Shown here in pieces: positions 1 to 9,067 of a DNA stretch of 64,000 nucleotides (positions within the stretch are counted from its first letter, which is position 1; each line of letters opens with the position of its first letter). The notes beneath the pieces are model-generated. The model was not told where the DNA came from. It ran no database searches and worked only from the letters and a program-made list of their open reading frames with translations. Source of the stretch: Polaribacter batillariae (GTDB lineage Bacteria > Bacteroidota > Bacteroidia > Flavobacteriales > Flavobacteriaceae); NCBI RefSeq assembly GCF_017498485.1, contig NZ_CP071795.1:3206501-3270500 (forward strand), written 5' to 3'. The position numbers were made by a program, and so were the translations under genes.

Positions 1-111
1 CAGAACAAAAATAGGGAATTTAATAGATTCTTATTTGATAGAATATTAATAATAATTAGTTAATTATTAACCAAACGGCAATGTTATTAACAGAAAAGCT
101 ATTTTTGTAAA

Positions 112-933
112 ATGAAGATTTTAAAGACGCTTTTCGACTTTTATATAAATGCTAGCATTCACGTAGCTTTGGCTGTATATAGTTTGGTAAGAATTACAGA
201 GGTTTATTTAGGTGTATCGTACAGTAAAAATTTAGATGTTTTTATTTTCTTAGGTACAATTACAGGTTATAACTTTGTAAAATATGCAGGGGTTGCAAAG
301 TTGCATCATAGAAGTTTAACAAATGGCTTAAAAATTATTCAAATATTTTCTTTTATTTGTTTTTTAGTATTGTGTTATTATGCGTTTTTAATTCCTTTTA
401 AAACACTGCTTTTTGTAGTTCCTTTTACCTTGTTAACAGTTTTATATGCGGTTCCTTTTTTAAGTGGTTTTCATAAAAACCTACGTGAGGTTAGTTATTT
501 AAAAATAGTTGTAGTTGCTTTGGTTTGGGCGGGTTTTACAGTGTTAGTTCCTGTTTTTGATTCAACTAAAACTATCGATTTTAATGTGGTGTTATTGGCC
601 ATTCAACGGTTTTTAATTGTAGTTACTTTAATATTACCTTTCGATATTAGAGATGTAAAATACGATGCCATTTCACTACAAACAATTCCTAAGAAAATTG
701 GCGTTCAAAAAACAAAAAAATTAGGGTTAATTTTAATGATGTTTTCGTTGCTTTTAGAATATTTAATTGTGCCAAAAAATGATGCGAAAAATGCATTTAT
801 GATTTTCTTTTTTTTGGTGATCTTATTCTTAATGAGGGCAAAAATTAACCAATCTAAATATTATAGTTCGTTTTGGGTAGAAGCATTGCCTATTTTTTGG
901 TGGTTACTTCTTTTGGGAATTCATAATATTTAA
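112..933 (+). CDS. UbiA-like prenyltransferase family membrane protein
   Basis: A 273-residue, very hydrophobic protein with about eight membrane segments. The loop YNFVKYAG (around residues 53-60) and the later DIRDVKYD segment (around residues 180-187) resemble the two polar loops of UbiA-type prenyltransferases, although the first aspartate-rich motif is degenerate, so catalytic activity is uncertain. A -7-like element TATTTTTG lies at 100-107, only 4 bases before the ATG, which would give a very short or absent leader. It stands alone, about 140 bases before the serine biosynthesis fusion. The family call is moderate; the substrate is unknown. Confidence 0.6.
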   Translation: MKILKTLFDFYINASIHVALAVYSLVRITEVYLGVSYSKNLDVFIFLGTITGYNFVKYAGVAKLHHRSLTNGLKIIQIFSFICFLVLCYYAFLIPFKTLLFVVPFTLLTVLYAVPFLSGFHKNLREVSYLKIVVVALVWAGFTVLVPVFDSTKTIDFNVVLLAIQRFLIVVTLILPFDIRDVKYDAISLQTIPKKIGVQKTKKLGLILMMFSLLLEYLIVPKNDAKNAFMIFFFLVILFLMRAKINQSKYYSSFWVEALPIFWWLLLLGIHNI

Positions 934-1071
934 AGAAATTAAACTTGTTTTTTACAGACTTCAATATTATTGATATCAAATAAAATCGATTTGATAAAAC
1001 TTTAAAATTACTTTCTAATAACTTACGATATTTGTAGATTTACGGTTAATAAATCAACCAAGATTTTAAAA

Positions 1072-2964
1072 ATGAGTACCAACAAAAGAAACTATATTTT
1101 CGATTTCGATAGTACCTTAACAAAAGTAGAAGCATTGGATGTTTTGGCAGAAATTACACTCGAAAACAATCCGAAGAAACAAGCGATTATTCAAGAAATT
1201 ACCAACATTACCAATTTAGGTATCGATGGTGAAATTTCTTTTACAGAATCTTTAGAAAGAAGAATAAAACTTTTAAAAGCCAACAAAGCCGATTTAAGTG
1301 CTTTGGTAGAAGCCTTAAAAAAGCAAGTTTCTAAATCTATAGAAAGTAATAAAGAGTTTTTCGAAAAATTTGCAGAAGACATTTATGTAATTTCATGCGG
1401 ATTTAAAGAATTTATAGACCCAATTGTAAAAGAATACAACATTCCTTCCGAAAGAGTATATGCAAATACTTTCGAGTTTGCTAAAAATGGAGAAATTATT
1501 GGTTTTGATGCAAACAATGTGCTGTCAAAACACAATGGAAAAATTCAATGTTTAAAAGACATGGATTTAAACGGAGAAATACAAGTTATTGGTGATGGTT
1601 ACAGCGATTATGTAACTCGTGAAGCTGGTGTTGCAGACAAATTTTTTGCTTACACAGAAAATGTTTCAAGAGAAAAAACTACCCAAAACGCAGACCATAT
1701 TGCACCAAATTTAGATGAATTTTTATACATAAACGATTTGCCAAGAAATATCTCATACCCAAAGAACAGAATTAAAATTTTATTATTAGAAAACGTACAT
1801 TCAGATGCTTTCGAAAAGCTATCGAAAGACGGTTTTTCTGTAGAAACAGTTTCTAAAAGTTTGTCGGAAGACGAATTGATAGAAAAAATAAAAGACATAC
1901 ACGTTTTAGGAATTCGATCTAAAACAAACGTTACACAAAAAGTGGTGAATGCCGCAGAAAAATTAATGGTGGTAAGCGCATTTTGTATCGGTACCAAACA
2001 AATCGATTTAGAAGCCTGTAAAGAAAAAGGAATTGTTGTTTTTAACGCACCTTACAGCAACACACGGTCTGTGGTAGAACTGGCAATTGGAGAAATAATT
2101 ATGCTAATGCGTTCTGTTTTTCAACGCAGTACAGAAATACACAATGGACAATGGAATAAAACAGCAGAAGGCTCTAAAGAAGTTCGCGGTAAAAAATTAG
2201 GAATTGTTGGTTATGGAAACATCGGAAAACAACTATCGGTTTTAGCAGAAGCTTTAGGAATGGACGTGTATTATTACGATGTAGAAGACAAATTAGCCTT
2301 AGGAAACGCTACTAAAGTTAGTAATTTACATGATTTATTAGCAATTTCAGACGTCGTAACTTTACATGTAGATGACAATGCTGCCAACAAAAACTTCTTT
2401 GGAGAAAAAGAAATTTCTCAAATGAAAGATGGTGCACATTTAGTAAACTTAGCAAGAGGTTTTGTGGTAGATATTCCTGCTTTGGTTGCCGCTTTAAAAA
2501 GTGGAAAATTAGCTGGTGCTGCAATAGATGTATATCCAGAAGAACCAAGAAAAAACGGAGAATTTTATACAGAATTAAAAGGCTTGCCAAACGTAATTTT
2601 AACACCTCACGTGGGTGGAAGCACAGAAGAAGCACAAAGAGACATTGCCGATTTTGTACCGAGTAAAATTATGGCATACATCAATTCTGGAAACACAGTA
2701 GATGCTGTAAATTTTCCAAATATTCGTTTACCAAGGCAAACCAATGCACACCGTTTTTTACACATTCATAAAAACGTACCTGGAGTGATGGCGAAAATCA
2801 ACAAGATTTTAGCGAAATACGACCTAAATATCAACGGACAATACCTGTCAACAGACCCAAAAGTAGGGTATGTAATTACAGATTTAGACAAAGAATACAA
2901 TACAGAAGTAATCGATAAATTAAGAAAAGTAGAAGGTACAATTAGATTTAGAGTTTTGTATTAA
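1072..2964 (+). CDS. serA: Fused phosphoserine phosphatase / D-3-phosphoglycerate dehydrogenase
   Basis: 630 residues carrying two enzymes of serine biosynthesis. Residues about 1-215 form a HAD phosphatase: DFDST nucleophile motif with Asp11 and Asp13, the lysine region KHNGK, and the acidic motif GDGYSD. Residues about 230-550 form the NAD-dependent phosphoglycerate dehydrogenase: GYGNIGK nucleotide loop near residue 380, the LARG segment with the substrate arginine, and PHVGGST with the catalytic histidine. The C-terminus (about 555-630) is an ACT domain (HKNVPGVMAKIN), which in this family binds serine for feedback inhibition. The protein would therefore catalyse the first and third steps; the middle transaminase is not nearby. 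A terminator follows. Both active sites look complete. Confidence 0.9.
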   Translation: MSTNKRNYIFDFDSTLTKVEALDVLAEITLENNPKKQAIIQEITNITNLGIDGEISFTESLERRIKLLKANKADLSALVEALKKQVSKSIESNKEFFEKFAEDIYVISCGFKEFIDPIVKEYNIPSERVYANTFEFAKNGEIIGFDANNVLSKHNGKIQCLKDMDLNGEIQVIGDGYSDYVTREAGVADKFFAYTENVSREKTTQNADHIAPNLDEFLYINDLPRNISYPKNRIKILLLENVHSDAFEKLSKDGFSVETVSKSLSEDELIEKIKDIHVLGIRSKTNVTQKVVNAAEKLMVVSAFCIGTKQIDLEACKEKGIVVFNAPYSNTRSVVELAIGEIIMLMRSVFQRSTEIHNGQWNKTAEGSKEVRGKKLGIVGYGNIGKQLSVLAEALGMDVYYYDVEDKLALGNATKVSNLHDLLAISDVVTLHVDDNAANKNFFGEKEISQMKDGAHLVNLARGFVVDIPALVAALKSGKLAGAAIDVYPEEPRKNGEFYTELKGLPNVILTPHVGGSTEEAQRDIADFVPSKIMAYINSGNTVDAVNFPNIRLPRQTNAHRFLHIHKNVPGVMAKINKILAKYDLNINGQYLSTDPKVGYVITDLDKEYNTEVIDKLRKVEGTIRFRVLY

Positions 2965-2994
2965 AAGAGGCTACAACCCCTTAAAAAAGTTAAA

Positions 2995-3029
2995 AAGCCT
3001 TTCCATTTTATGTTGAAAGGTTTTTTTTT
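2995..3029 (+). terminator. Rho-independent terminator after serA fusion
   Basis: The stem CCTTTC/GAAAGG with flanking A/T pairs and an AT-rich loop is followed by a run of nine T. It lies 30 bases after the serA stop. Confidence 0.7.
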
Positions 3030-3195
3030 GGAGCTATTTCCAGCTTTACGCACTCGCTTTTTTTTATGCCGAATTTATTTCAACACCTCGCTTACAAAAC
3101 AATTAATTTTATGATTAAAGCAGGTACTAACTCGAGTTTAGCATAAAAAAAGAGCTCAAACAAATGCTTCAATCTGGGCTAAACCTATCCAATAA
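3030..3195 (-). repeat. Dispersed GGAGCTATTTCC...CAATCTGGGCTA element
   Basis: This gene-free stretch between serA and the NlpC gene begins GGAGCTATTTCCAGCTT and ends near TTCAATCTGGGCTAAAC. The same two ends occur in the reverse orientation at 15542-15667. The middle contains complementary arms TTTTTTTATGC/GCATAAAAAAAG and the string AGCTCAAACAAATGC, which recurs near 43770. It belongs to the dispersed structured repeat family listed in the findings; no gene is seen here. Confidence 0.55.
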
Positions 3196-3290
3196 CTTTT
3201 AGCTTTAAAAAAACTTTGTACCTCTATGTTTTTGTAAAGAAAAAAGGGCGTTTCATTATAGTAATTTCAAACAAGAAATGGCATAAGAAT

Positions 3291-4478
3291 CTAAAATTTC
3301 AACTCTTCCTTTAGATCTAAAATATAAATATCCTTTACACCTAAATATCTTCTACTACCCAAATACCTGTTTTTATTAAACTCATCGTAATTAGGCTGCA
3401 GAGAATCCATCGAACTCAAATGTACATTTCCAGAAGCGTGTATAAATTCCATTTTACCATTTCCTAACCAAATACCAACATGTGTAACGCTTTGTTTTTT
3501 TTCTTCAGTAGCTTTTTTACCAAAAAACAACAAATCGCCTTTTTCTAAATCTTTAAAAGTTAAGTTTTTATCGACAACTTTACCCGCATTTATTTGTTGC
3601 GAAGCATCACGTGGAATAACCAAGCCATTCATTAAATACACCATTTTTGTAAAACCACTACAATCCATTCCTTTCGAAGAAGTTCCTCCCCATAAATAAG
3701 GAAAACCATCCATTTTTAGAGCAATTCTTTCGATGTTTTCTTGCGAAGGTTGCAGTTTTTGTAACCACGAATCAAAAATTACGCCTTCACTTTTTTTAAT
3801 GAATCCAACTCTATTATCAGGATATTTTACTTCGTAAAAAGAAGCATCTTCCGACAAATATTTTAGAACTCCGCCCAAAGTAATGTCAGAAACAATGGCC
3901 GCATTAGAACTACTTTTCGAATACACATACCCAAAATTTTGTGTAAAAAGTACTTTTTTAGACGTGTTCCAATTCTCGTATTCGTTTTTGGTCATTAAAT
4001 GAATGCCACCTTTATCAACCCAAGAAATATACCTGTCTGGAGTTTGAATTCTATAAAAATCGCCTTTTTTATCTAACACTTTTAACGGCATTCCTAACAA
4101 ACCTTGGGTGCCTAGTTCTGCAGAATGTTTAGGTTTCGAACGAATATTTATTACAGAGTTTCTCGCAACCGCAAACATTTTATCTCCAACAACAGAATCT
4201 GGTAAAACTCTAATTTTATTTACAATTTTAACTTTTAAAATTTTAAGACTGTCTAATAATTTTACGTACGCTTCTTTAGAATCTGTTTCTCCTTCAACAA
4301 TAATTTTATCATCATAACTATCAAATTCAATCGTGTAAATAGCCACTCTTTTATCAGGTGCATATTGGTTTTTAAAGCTGTCGTTTACACCTTTTAATCC
4401 GCTAATTAAAAGCGAATTGTTATTGCAAGAAACAAAAAGAATTAGTGTAATAAGTAATAAGTGTTTTATCAATTTCAT
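3291..4478 (-). CDS. NlpC/P60 family cell-wall peptidase lipoprotein
   Basis: 395 residues. A lipoprotein signal ends at Cys18 (LFVSCNNN). The middle (about residues 105-230) has two bacterial SH3-like segments (INIRSKP... and GYVYSKSS...). The C-terminal C40 domain contains the catalytic cysteine in GMDCSGF (Cys273), the histidine in THVGIWLG and a second histidine in FIHASG. Such proteins cleave peptidoglycan stem peptides (gamma-D-glutamyl-diamino acid bonds), here probably on the periplasmic side of a membrane. It is divergent from the kynurenine operon and separated from it by about 115 bases. Family call is secure; exact bond specificity is inferred from the family. Confidence 0.85.
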   Translation of the reverse strand: MKLIKHLLLITLILFVSCNNNSLLISGLKGVNDSFKNQYAPDKRVAIYTIEFDSYDDKIIVEGETDSKEAYVKLLDSLKILKVKIVNKIRVLPDSVVGDKMFAVARNSVINIRSKPKHSAELGTQGLLGMPLKVLDKKGDFYRIQTPDRYISWVDKGGIHLMTKNEYENWNTSKKVLFTQNFGYVYSKSSSNAAIVSDITLGGVLKYLSEDASFYEVKYPDNRVGFIKKSEGVIFDSWLQKLQPSQENIERIALKMDGFPYLWGGTSSKGMDCSGFTKMVYLMNGLVIPRDASQQINAGKVVDKNLTFKDLEKGDLLFFGKKATEEKKQSVTHVGIWLGNGKMEFIHASGNVHLSSMDSLQPNYDEFNKNRYLGSRRYLGVKDIYILDLKEELKF

Positions 4479-4566
4479 ACGTTGTTGTTAAGTAATATAT
4501 GGTATAAATTTAAGAATAAAGATAGTAATTAATTATTTTAAATTTAATTCTAAAGTAAGATTGTTT

Positions 4567-4574
4567 TATATTTG
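4567..4574 (+). promoter_or_regulatory. -7 element of the kynurenine operon
   Basis: TATATTTG matches the Bacteroidota -7 consensus TAnnTTTG and lies 22 bases before the kynU ATG. No convincing -33 TTTG is visible at the usual distance, so the promoter may need an activator. Confidence 0.5.
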
Positions 4575-4595
4575 AAGAACTCATTTTTTTAGTTG

Positions 4596-5855
4596 ATGAA
4601 ATATCAAAATAACATAGCATTTGCAAAGCAACAAGATAGAGAAGATGCACTTTCGCATTTACGAAATCGATTTCATATCCCGAGAGATAAGTCAGGAAAA
4701 GAATGGTTGTATTTTACAGGAAATTCGTTGGGTTTACAGCCAAAATCAACCAAGAAATACCTCCATCAAGAATTAGAAGATTGGGCTAATTTAGGGGTTG
4801 AAGGGCATTTTGAAGCAAAAAATCCATGGTTAAATTACCACGAATATTTAACCGATAAAATGGCGAAAATTGTAGATGCAAAACCCATAGAAGTTGTGGT
4901 AATGAATACACTAACCACAAACTTACACTTGCTAATGGTTTCGTTTTACAGACCTACCAAAACCAAATATAAAATTGTTATCGAGAGTGATGCATTTCCA
5001 TCAGATAGATATGCTGTACAATCGCAATTACAGTTTCACGGTTTTTCTGCGGATGATATTATAGAATGGAAACCAAGAAAAGGAGAAGAATTGCTACATG
5101 TCGAAGATTTAGAAAAAATTATTTTAGAACAAGGAGATAAAATCGCTTTGTTATTAATTGGAGGCGTAAATTATTATACAGGGCAGTTTTTAGATTTAAA
5201 AAAAATCGCAGAAATCGGTCATTCAAAAAACTGTGTTGTGGGTATCGATTTAGCGCATGGTGCAGGAAATATTCAACCCAATTTACACGAATCTGGAGTA
5301 GATTTTGCTGCTTGGTGTACCTATAAATATTTAAATTCTGGTCCAGGAAGTTTAGCAGGATTATTTGTACACGAAAAACACGCTAAAAATAAAGATTTGC
5401 CACGTTTTTCAGGTTGGTGGAACCATAACAAAGCAACGCGTTTTAACATGCGACAACCCTTTGATGTGATGGAAGGTGCAGAAGGTTGGCAATTGTCCAA
5501 TCCTCCTATTTTATCGATGGCAGCGATTAAGGCTTCTTTAGATTTGTTTGACGAAGTTGGTATGGAAAAGTTGCGTCAAAAATCAGAAAAACTAACAGGA
5601 TATTTCGAGTTTTTAATCAACGAAATTGATTCAGATGACATTAAAATCATCACCCCAAAAAATCCAAAAGAACGAGGCTGCCAATTATCTATCCAGGTAA
5701 AAAATGCCGATAAAAGTTTACATAAAAGATTAATGGAACAACATGTAATTACAGATTGGCGAGAACCCGATGTAATACGTTGTGCACCTGTACCCATGTA
5801 TAATTCTTTTGAAGATGTTTACAGAATGGTAGAAATTTTAAAAGGATTATTATAA
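4596..5855 (+). CDS. kynU: Kynureninase
   Basis: Splits kynurenine or 3-hydroxykynurenine into (3-hydroxy)anthranilate and alanine, using PLP, in the cytoplasm. Seen: the family N-terminus ending in YFTGNSLGLQP, HFEAKNPWLNYHE, the internal GIDLAHGAGN and the Schiff-base lysine in CTYKYLNSGPG (Lys244). Length (about 419 residues) is normal. An in-frame TTG lies one codon upstream at 4593; the ATG at 4596 is preferred because ATG starts dominate here. It is the first gene of the kynurenine operon and abuts the next gene with no gap. Confidence 0.95.
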   Translation: MKYQNNIAFAKQQDREDALSHLRNRFHIPRDKSGKEWLYFTGNSLGLQPKSTKKYLHQELEDWANLGVEGHFEAKNPWLNYHEYLTDKMAKIVDAKPIEVVVMNTLTTNLHLLMVSFYRPTKTKYKIVIESDAFPSDRYAVQSQLQFHGFSADDIIEWKPRKGEELLHVEDLEKIILEQGDKIALLLIGGVNYYTGQFLDLKKIAEIGHSKNCVVGIDLAHGAGNIQPNLHESGVDFAAWCTYKYLNSGPGSLAGLFVHEKHAKNKDLPRFSGWWNHNKATRFNMRQPFDVMEGAEGWQLSNPPILSMAAIKASLDLFDEVGMEKLRQKSEKLTGYFEFLINEIDSDDIKIITPKNPKERGCQLSIQVKNADKSLHKRLMEQHVITDWREPDVIRCAPVPMYNSFEDVYRMVEILKGLL

Positions 5856-6686
5856 ATGAAAAAGATACTTTTTATTTTATTTATTTCTGTGTTAATATTT
5901 TCTTGTTCAAAAAAGCAGAAAGTTAAAAACGTGGAATTAAAATACGTTAAAAATAAAGAGTTAGAAAGTATTTTAAAGAATAATAATTTAGAAGGAGCAA
6001 TTCTTATTTACGACGCTAAACAAAAGAAGTATTATTCTAATAATTTTGTAAAAGCCAAAGAAGCATATTTACCAGCATCTACATTTAAAATTCCAAATAC
6101 CATTATCGGCTTAGAAACAGGTTTTATTAAAAATGAACAATTTATTTTTAAATGGAATGGAGAATCGAGAGCTATGTCTATTTGGGAGAAAGATTTAAGT
6201 TTAAAAGAAGCATTTCAGAGCTCATGTGTTCCTTGTTATCAAGAGTTAGCGAGAAGTATTGGTGTTGAAAAAATGAATAAATATCTTCAGAAGTTATCTT
6301 TTGGAGATATGGACGTAAATTCAGAAACAATTGATAGTTTTTGGCTTTTAGGAAATTCTAAAATAACTCCTTTTCAACAAATTGACTTTTTAACAAGGCT
6401 ATATAATAATAAATTACCAGTTTCAAAATCAACTTCAGAAATAGTTAAAAATATTCTAAAAATAGATGTTTTTAAAAAATATATTTTAAGAGGAAAAACT
6501 GGTTTAGCAATAAATGAGGAAAAAGATGCAGGTTGGTTTGTTGGTTATGTAGAAATTAATAAAAGCGTTTATTATTTTGCCACAATAATAACCCCAAAAG
6601 AAGAGATGATTAGAAGAGATTTTATTCCTTTAAGGAAAGAAATATCGATGTTAGCTTTAAAAGAATTAGAAATAATAGATGAATAA
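5856..6686 (+). CDS. Class D (OXA-type) beta-lactamase-like lipoprotein
   Basis: 276 residues with a lipoprotein signal (VLIFSCSKK, Cys17). The penicillin-recognising serine hydrolase signature is complete: STFK with Ser75 and Lys78, SCV (Ser123-x-Val125), FGD where OXA enzymes have YGN, KTG at 214-216, and GWFVGYVE after it. Spacing matches class D enzymes, which hydrolyse penicillins through a carbamylated lysine. It starts immediately after the kynU stop, and its last 8 bases overlap kmo, so it is translationally embedded in the kynurenine operon. Whether it hydrolyses beta-lactams or has been recruited for another ester or amide is unknown; the Asn-to-Asp change in the third motif is notable. 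Confidence 0.85.
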   Translation: MKKILFILFISVLIFSCSKKQKVKNVELKYVKNKELESILKNNNLEGAILIYDAKQKKYYSNNFVKAKEAYLPASTFKIPNTIIGLETGFIKNEQFIFKWNGESRAMSIWEKDLSLKEAFQSSCVPCYQELARSIGVEKMNKYLQKLSFGDMDVNSETIDSFWLLGNSKITPFQQIDFLTRLYNNKLPVSKSTSEIVKNILKIDVFKKYILRGKTGLAINEEKDAGWFVGYVEINKSVYYFATIITPKEEMIRRDFIPLRKEISMLALKELEIIDE

Positions 6687-8127
6687 AAAAGATAAAATAT
6701 TAATCATTGGAGCAGGATTATGTGGTTCACTTTTAGCTTTGCGTTTGGCACAAAGAGGGTACAAAGTTGAGGTGTATGAAAGCAGACCCGATTTAAGAAA
6801 AGTAGATATTTCTGCAGGAAGAAGCATCAATTTAGCCCTGTCAGACAGAGGTTTAAAAGCTTTGCGTTTATGCGGAATGGAAGAAAAAACTAGAAAGATC
6901 TGTATTCCTATGTATGGCAGATTAATACACGATAAAGAAGGAAACACGTTTTCCTCTAATTATTCTGGAAGAGAAAATGAATACATTAATTCCATCTCAA
7001 GAGGAGATTTAAACGCCATTTTATTAGACGAAGCAGAAAAACACGAAAATGTAAACATTCATTTCAACAAAAAATGCAAAAAAGTAGAAATAGAAAAAAA
7101 TATCGCACATTTTAAAGATTACGAAACCAAAGAAGAATTTCCTGTAATTGCAGATGTTATTTTTGGGGCAGATGGCGCAGGTTCCTCATTGCGAAAAAGC
7201 TATATTTCCGAGCGAAAATTCTTATTCAGTTATTCGCAAAATTACTTAAATCATGGTTATAAAGAGCTGGAGATTCCAGCCAATAAGCAAGGAAATCATC
7301 AAATTAGTAAAGACCATTTACACATTTGGCCACGTGGCGATTTTATGCTTATTGCCTTACCAAATATGGATGGTAGTTTTACAGTAACACTCTTTTTAAG
7401 TTACGATGAAGGTAAATATAATTTCGAAAATTTAACTTCCGAAGAAAAAATAACCGAATTTTTCGAAAAAGAATTTCCAGATGCATTGTCATTAATTCCA
7501 AACATAAAAGAAGAGTTCATCAACAATCCAACAGGTGCTTTAGGAACCGTAAAATGCAGTCCTTGGTACTATCAAAATAAAACGCTTTTAATTGGCGATG
7601 CTGCACACGCAATTGTCCCTTTTTACGGACAAGGAATGAATGCTTCTTTCGAAGATGTTTTTGTGTTAGATGAAATTCTTTGTCATTTCGAGCCTTTCGA
7701 CAAGCTCAAGACTGGTTCCAGTCGAGAAATCTTTGATTGGAAAACTGTTTTTAAAGCGTATCAAAAAGCCAGGAAAAAAGACACAGATGCCATTGCAGAT
7801 TTGGCAATTGATAATTTTCATGAGATGAAAGACCATGTTGCAAATCCGCTTTTTAAAGAAAAAAGAAAAATAGAAATGGATTTAGAAAAGCATTTTCCAA
7901 TGCAATATTTTTCAAAATATTCTTTGGTAACATTTAAAGAAAATATGGGATATAAAAAAGCCATGGATAGAGGTAGAGCGCAAGATAAAGCACTGTTGAA
8001 TTTAATTTCGGGTGATGACATCTCGACTTCGCTCGATATGACAAAAGAAGAGTTAGAAATTGTATTAAAAAAAGTAATTAAAGAAACAAACGAAATTTTA
8101 AAAGAAGATAAAATTGCGGGATTGTAG
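6679..8127 (+). CDS. kmo: Kynurenine 3-monooxygenase with repeat-derived insertions
   Basis: FAD and NADPH-dependent hydroxylation of kynurenine to 3-hydroxykynurenine. Seen: Rossmann motif IGAGLCGSLLALRLAQRG near the N-terminus, GADGAGSSLR in the middle, and the second FAD motif LIGDAAHAIVPFYGQGMNA. The ATG overlaps the stop of the beta-lactamase gene. Two segments look foreign: residues about 335-351 (CHFEPFDKLKTGSSREI, bases 7681-7731) and about 447-455 (bases 8015-8043), each encoded by a copy of the palindromic repeat that otherwise lies between genes here. The frame is kept in both cases. At 482 residues it is somewhat long for the family, consistent with insertions. Confidence 0.93.
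   Translation: MNKKDKILIIGAGLCGSLLALRLAQRGYKVEVYESRPDLRKVDISAGRSINLALSDRGLKALRLCGMEEKTRKICIPMYGRLIHDKEGNTFSSNYSGRENEYINSISRGDLNAILLDEAEKHENVNIHFNKKCKKVEIEKNIAHFKDYETKEEFPVIADVIFGADGAGSSLRKSYISERKFLFSYSQNYLNHGYKELEIPANKQGNHQISKDHLHIWPRGDFMLIALPNMDGSFTVTLFLSYDEGKYNFENLTSEEKITEFFEKEFPDALSLIPNIKEEFINNPTGALGTVKCSPWYYQNKTLLIGDAAHAIVPFYGQGMNASFEDVFVLDEILCHFEPFDKLKTGSSREIFDWKTVFKAYQKARKKDTDAIADLAIDNFHEMKDHVANPLFKEKRKIEMDLEKHFPMQYFSKYSLVTFKENMGYKKAMDRGRAQDKALLNLISGDDISTSLDMTKEELEIVLKKVIKETNEILKEDKIAGL
7682..7730 (+). repeat. Long palindromic element inside kmo
   Basis: Begins GTCATTTCGAGCCTTTCG and ends CCAGTCGAGAAA. It corresponds closely to the intergenic copy at 8487-8535 (opposite strand). It adds about 16 codons to kmo without a stop, in the same phase (TGT CAN TTC GAG) as the short copy in the SDR gene. 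Confidence 0.8.
8015..8043. repeat. Short palindromic element inside kmo
   Basis: TGACATCTCGA and TCGATATGACA flank CTTCGC, giving near-perfect dyad symmetry. Read in frame as roughly DISTSLDMT. Same family as the element at 7682. Confidence 0.65.
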
Positions 8128-8135
8128 AAGTATTT

Positions 8136-8160
8136 TGTCACTTTGAGCGCAGTCGAGAAG
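8136..8160 (+). repeat. Short palindromic element between kmo and the GIY-YIG gene
   Basis: TGTCACTTTGAGCGC followed by AGTCGAGAAG. It lies 5 bases before the next start codon and fills most of the 38-base gap, so it is part of the ribosome landing region of that gene. Confidence 0.7.
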
Positions 8161-8165
8161 TAAAT

Positions 8166-8486
8166 ATGAATAGATATTTTGTTTACATATTAGAATGTTC
8201 AGATAAGTTATTATATACAGGTATTACAAATAATTTAGAAAGAAGATTTGAAGAGCATCAAAAAGGACTAAATAAAAGTTGTTTTACTTTTAAAAGAAGG
8301 CCTGTAAAATTAATTTTCAATCAAGAATTTAATGATGTCGAACAAGCAATTTATTTTGAAAAGAAAATTAAAAAGTGGAGTAAGAAAAAGAAATTAGCTT
8401 TGACAAATGATGATTTTGATATGTTAGAAATATTATCAGAATGTCAAAAAGCAACTCATCATAAATATAAACCTGAAAATAAATAG
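8166..8486 (+). CDS. GIY-YIG nuclease domain protein
   Basis: 106 residues, a single stand-alone GIY-YIG domain (UvrC/URI type): VYILECSD-KLLYTGITNNLERRFEEHQKG carries the GIY-YIG-equivalent segments and the catalytic arginine, with a conserved glutamate further on (AIYFEKKIKKW). Known members cut DNA, but these short proteins are poorly characterised. It is out of place in a catabolic operon and is bracketed on both sides by copies of the palindromic repeat (8136-8160 and 8487-8535). Confidence 0.85.
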   Translation: MNRYFVYILECSDKLLYTGITNNLERRFEEHQKGLNKSCFTFKRRPVKLIFNQEFNDVEQAIYFEKKIKKWSKKKKLALTNDDFDMLEILSECQKATHHKYKPENK

Positions 8487-8535
8487 TTCTCGACTTGAGC
8501 CTGTCTTGAGCTTAACGAAAGGCTCGAACTGACAA
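8487..8535 (-). repeat. Long palindromic element after the GIY-YIG gene
   Basis: It begins directly after the stop codon. On the minus strand it reads GTCAGTTCGAGCCTTTCG ... CAAGTCGAGAA, the intergenic counterpart of the copy inside kmo. Confidence 0.75.
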
Positions 8536-8540
8536 AAAGA

Positions 8541-9059
8541 ATGAAAAAATATATTGTTTTACTTCGTGGAATAAATGTATCAGGAAAAAACAAAATTCCA
8601 ATGGCAGATTTACGAACCATATTAACTAGTTTAGGTTTTAAAAATGTGCAAACTTATATTCAAAGTGGTAATATTATCTTAGAAACCACTTTAGAGAAAG
8701 AAGAAACTTGCTCAAAAATAAAAAAAGGAATTCAAGAGGAATTTGGTTTTGATGTTCCTGTATTAGCAAGAACAATTGAAGAATGGAAAAAAGTAATTGA
8801 TAATTATCCTTTTTCAATAGAAAACGAAAAAATAGTAGCTTTTGCATTTCTAAGTAAAAAGCCAAAAAATTTAAATTTGGAGATCAGGAATTTAGATGAA
8901 GATAAATTCCAATTGAATGATGATGTTGTATATTTATACTGTCCATCAGGTTTTGGAAAAACAAAATTAACCAACAATACAATTGAGAAAAAACTGAATG
9001 TAATTGCAACAACAAGAAATTACAAAACAACTTTAAAGCTATTAGAATTAGCAAAATAA
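8541..9059 (+). CDS. DUF1697 domain-containing protein
   Basis: 172 residues matching the DUF1697 family throughout: the N-terminal YIVLLRGINVSGKNKIPMADLR, the YIQSGNIIL segment and the C-terminal RNYKTTLKLLEL. No biochemical function is established. No signal peptide or membrane segment. It lies inside the kynurenine operon between repeat elements and is not an expected pathway enzyme; like the GIY-YIG gene it may be a passenger. Confidence 0.85.
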   Translation: MKKYIVLLRGINVSGKNKIPMADLRTILTSLGFKNVQTYIQSGNIILETTLEKEETCSKIKKGIQEEFGFDVPVLARTIEEWKKVIDNYPFSIENEKIVAFAFLSKKPKNLNLEIRNLDEDKFQLNDDVVYLYCPSGFGKTKLTNNTIEKKLNVIATTRNYKTTLKLLELAK

Positions 9060-9067
9060 TTATTAAA

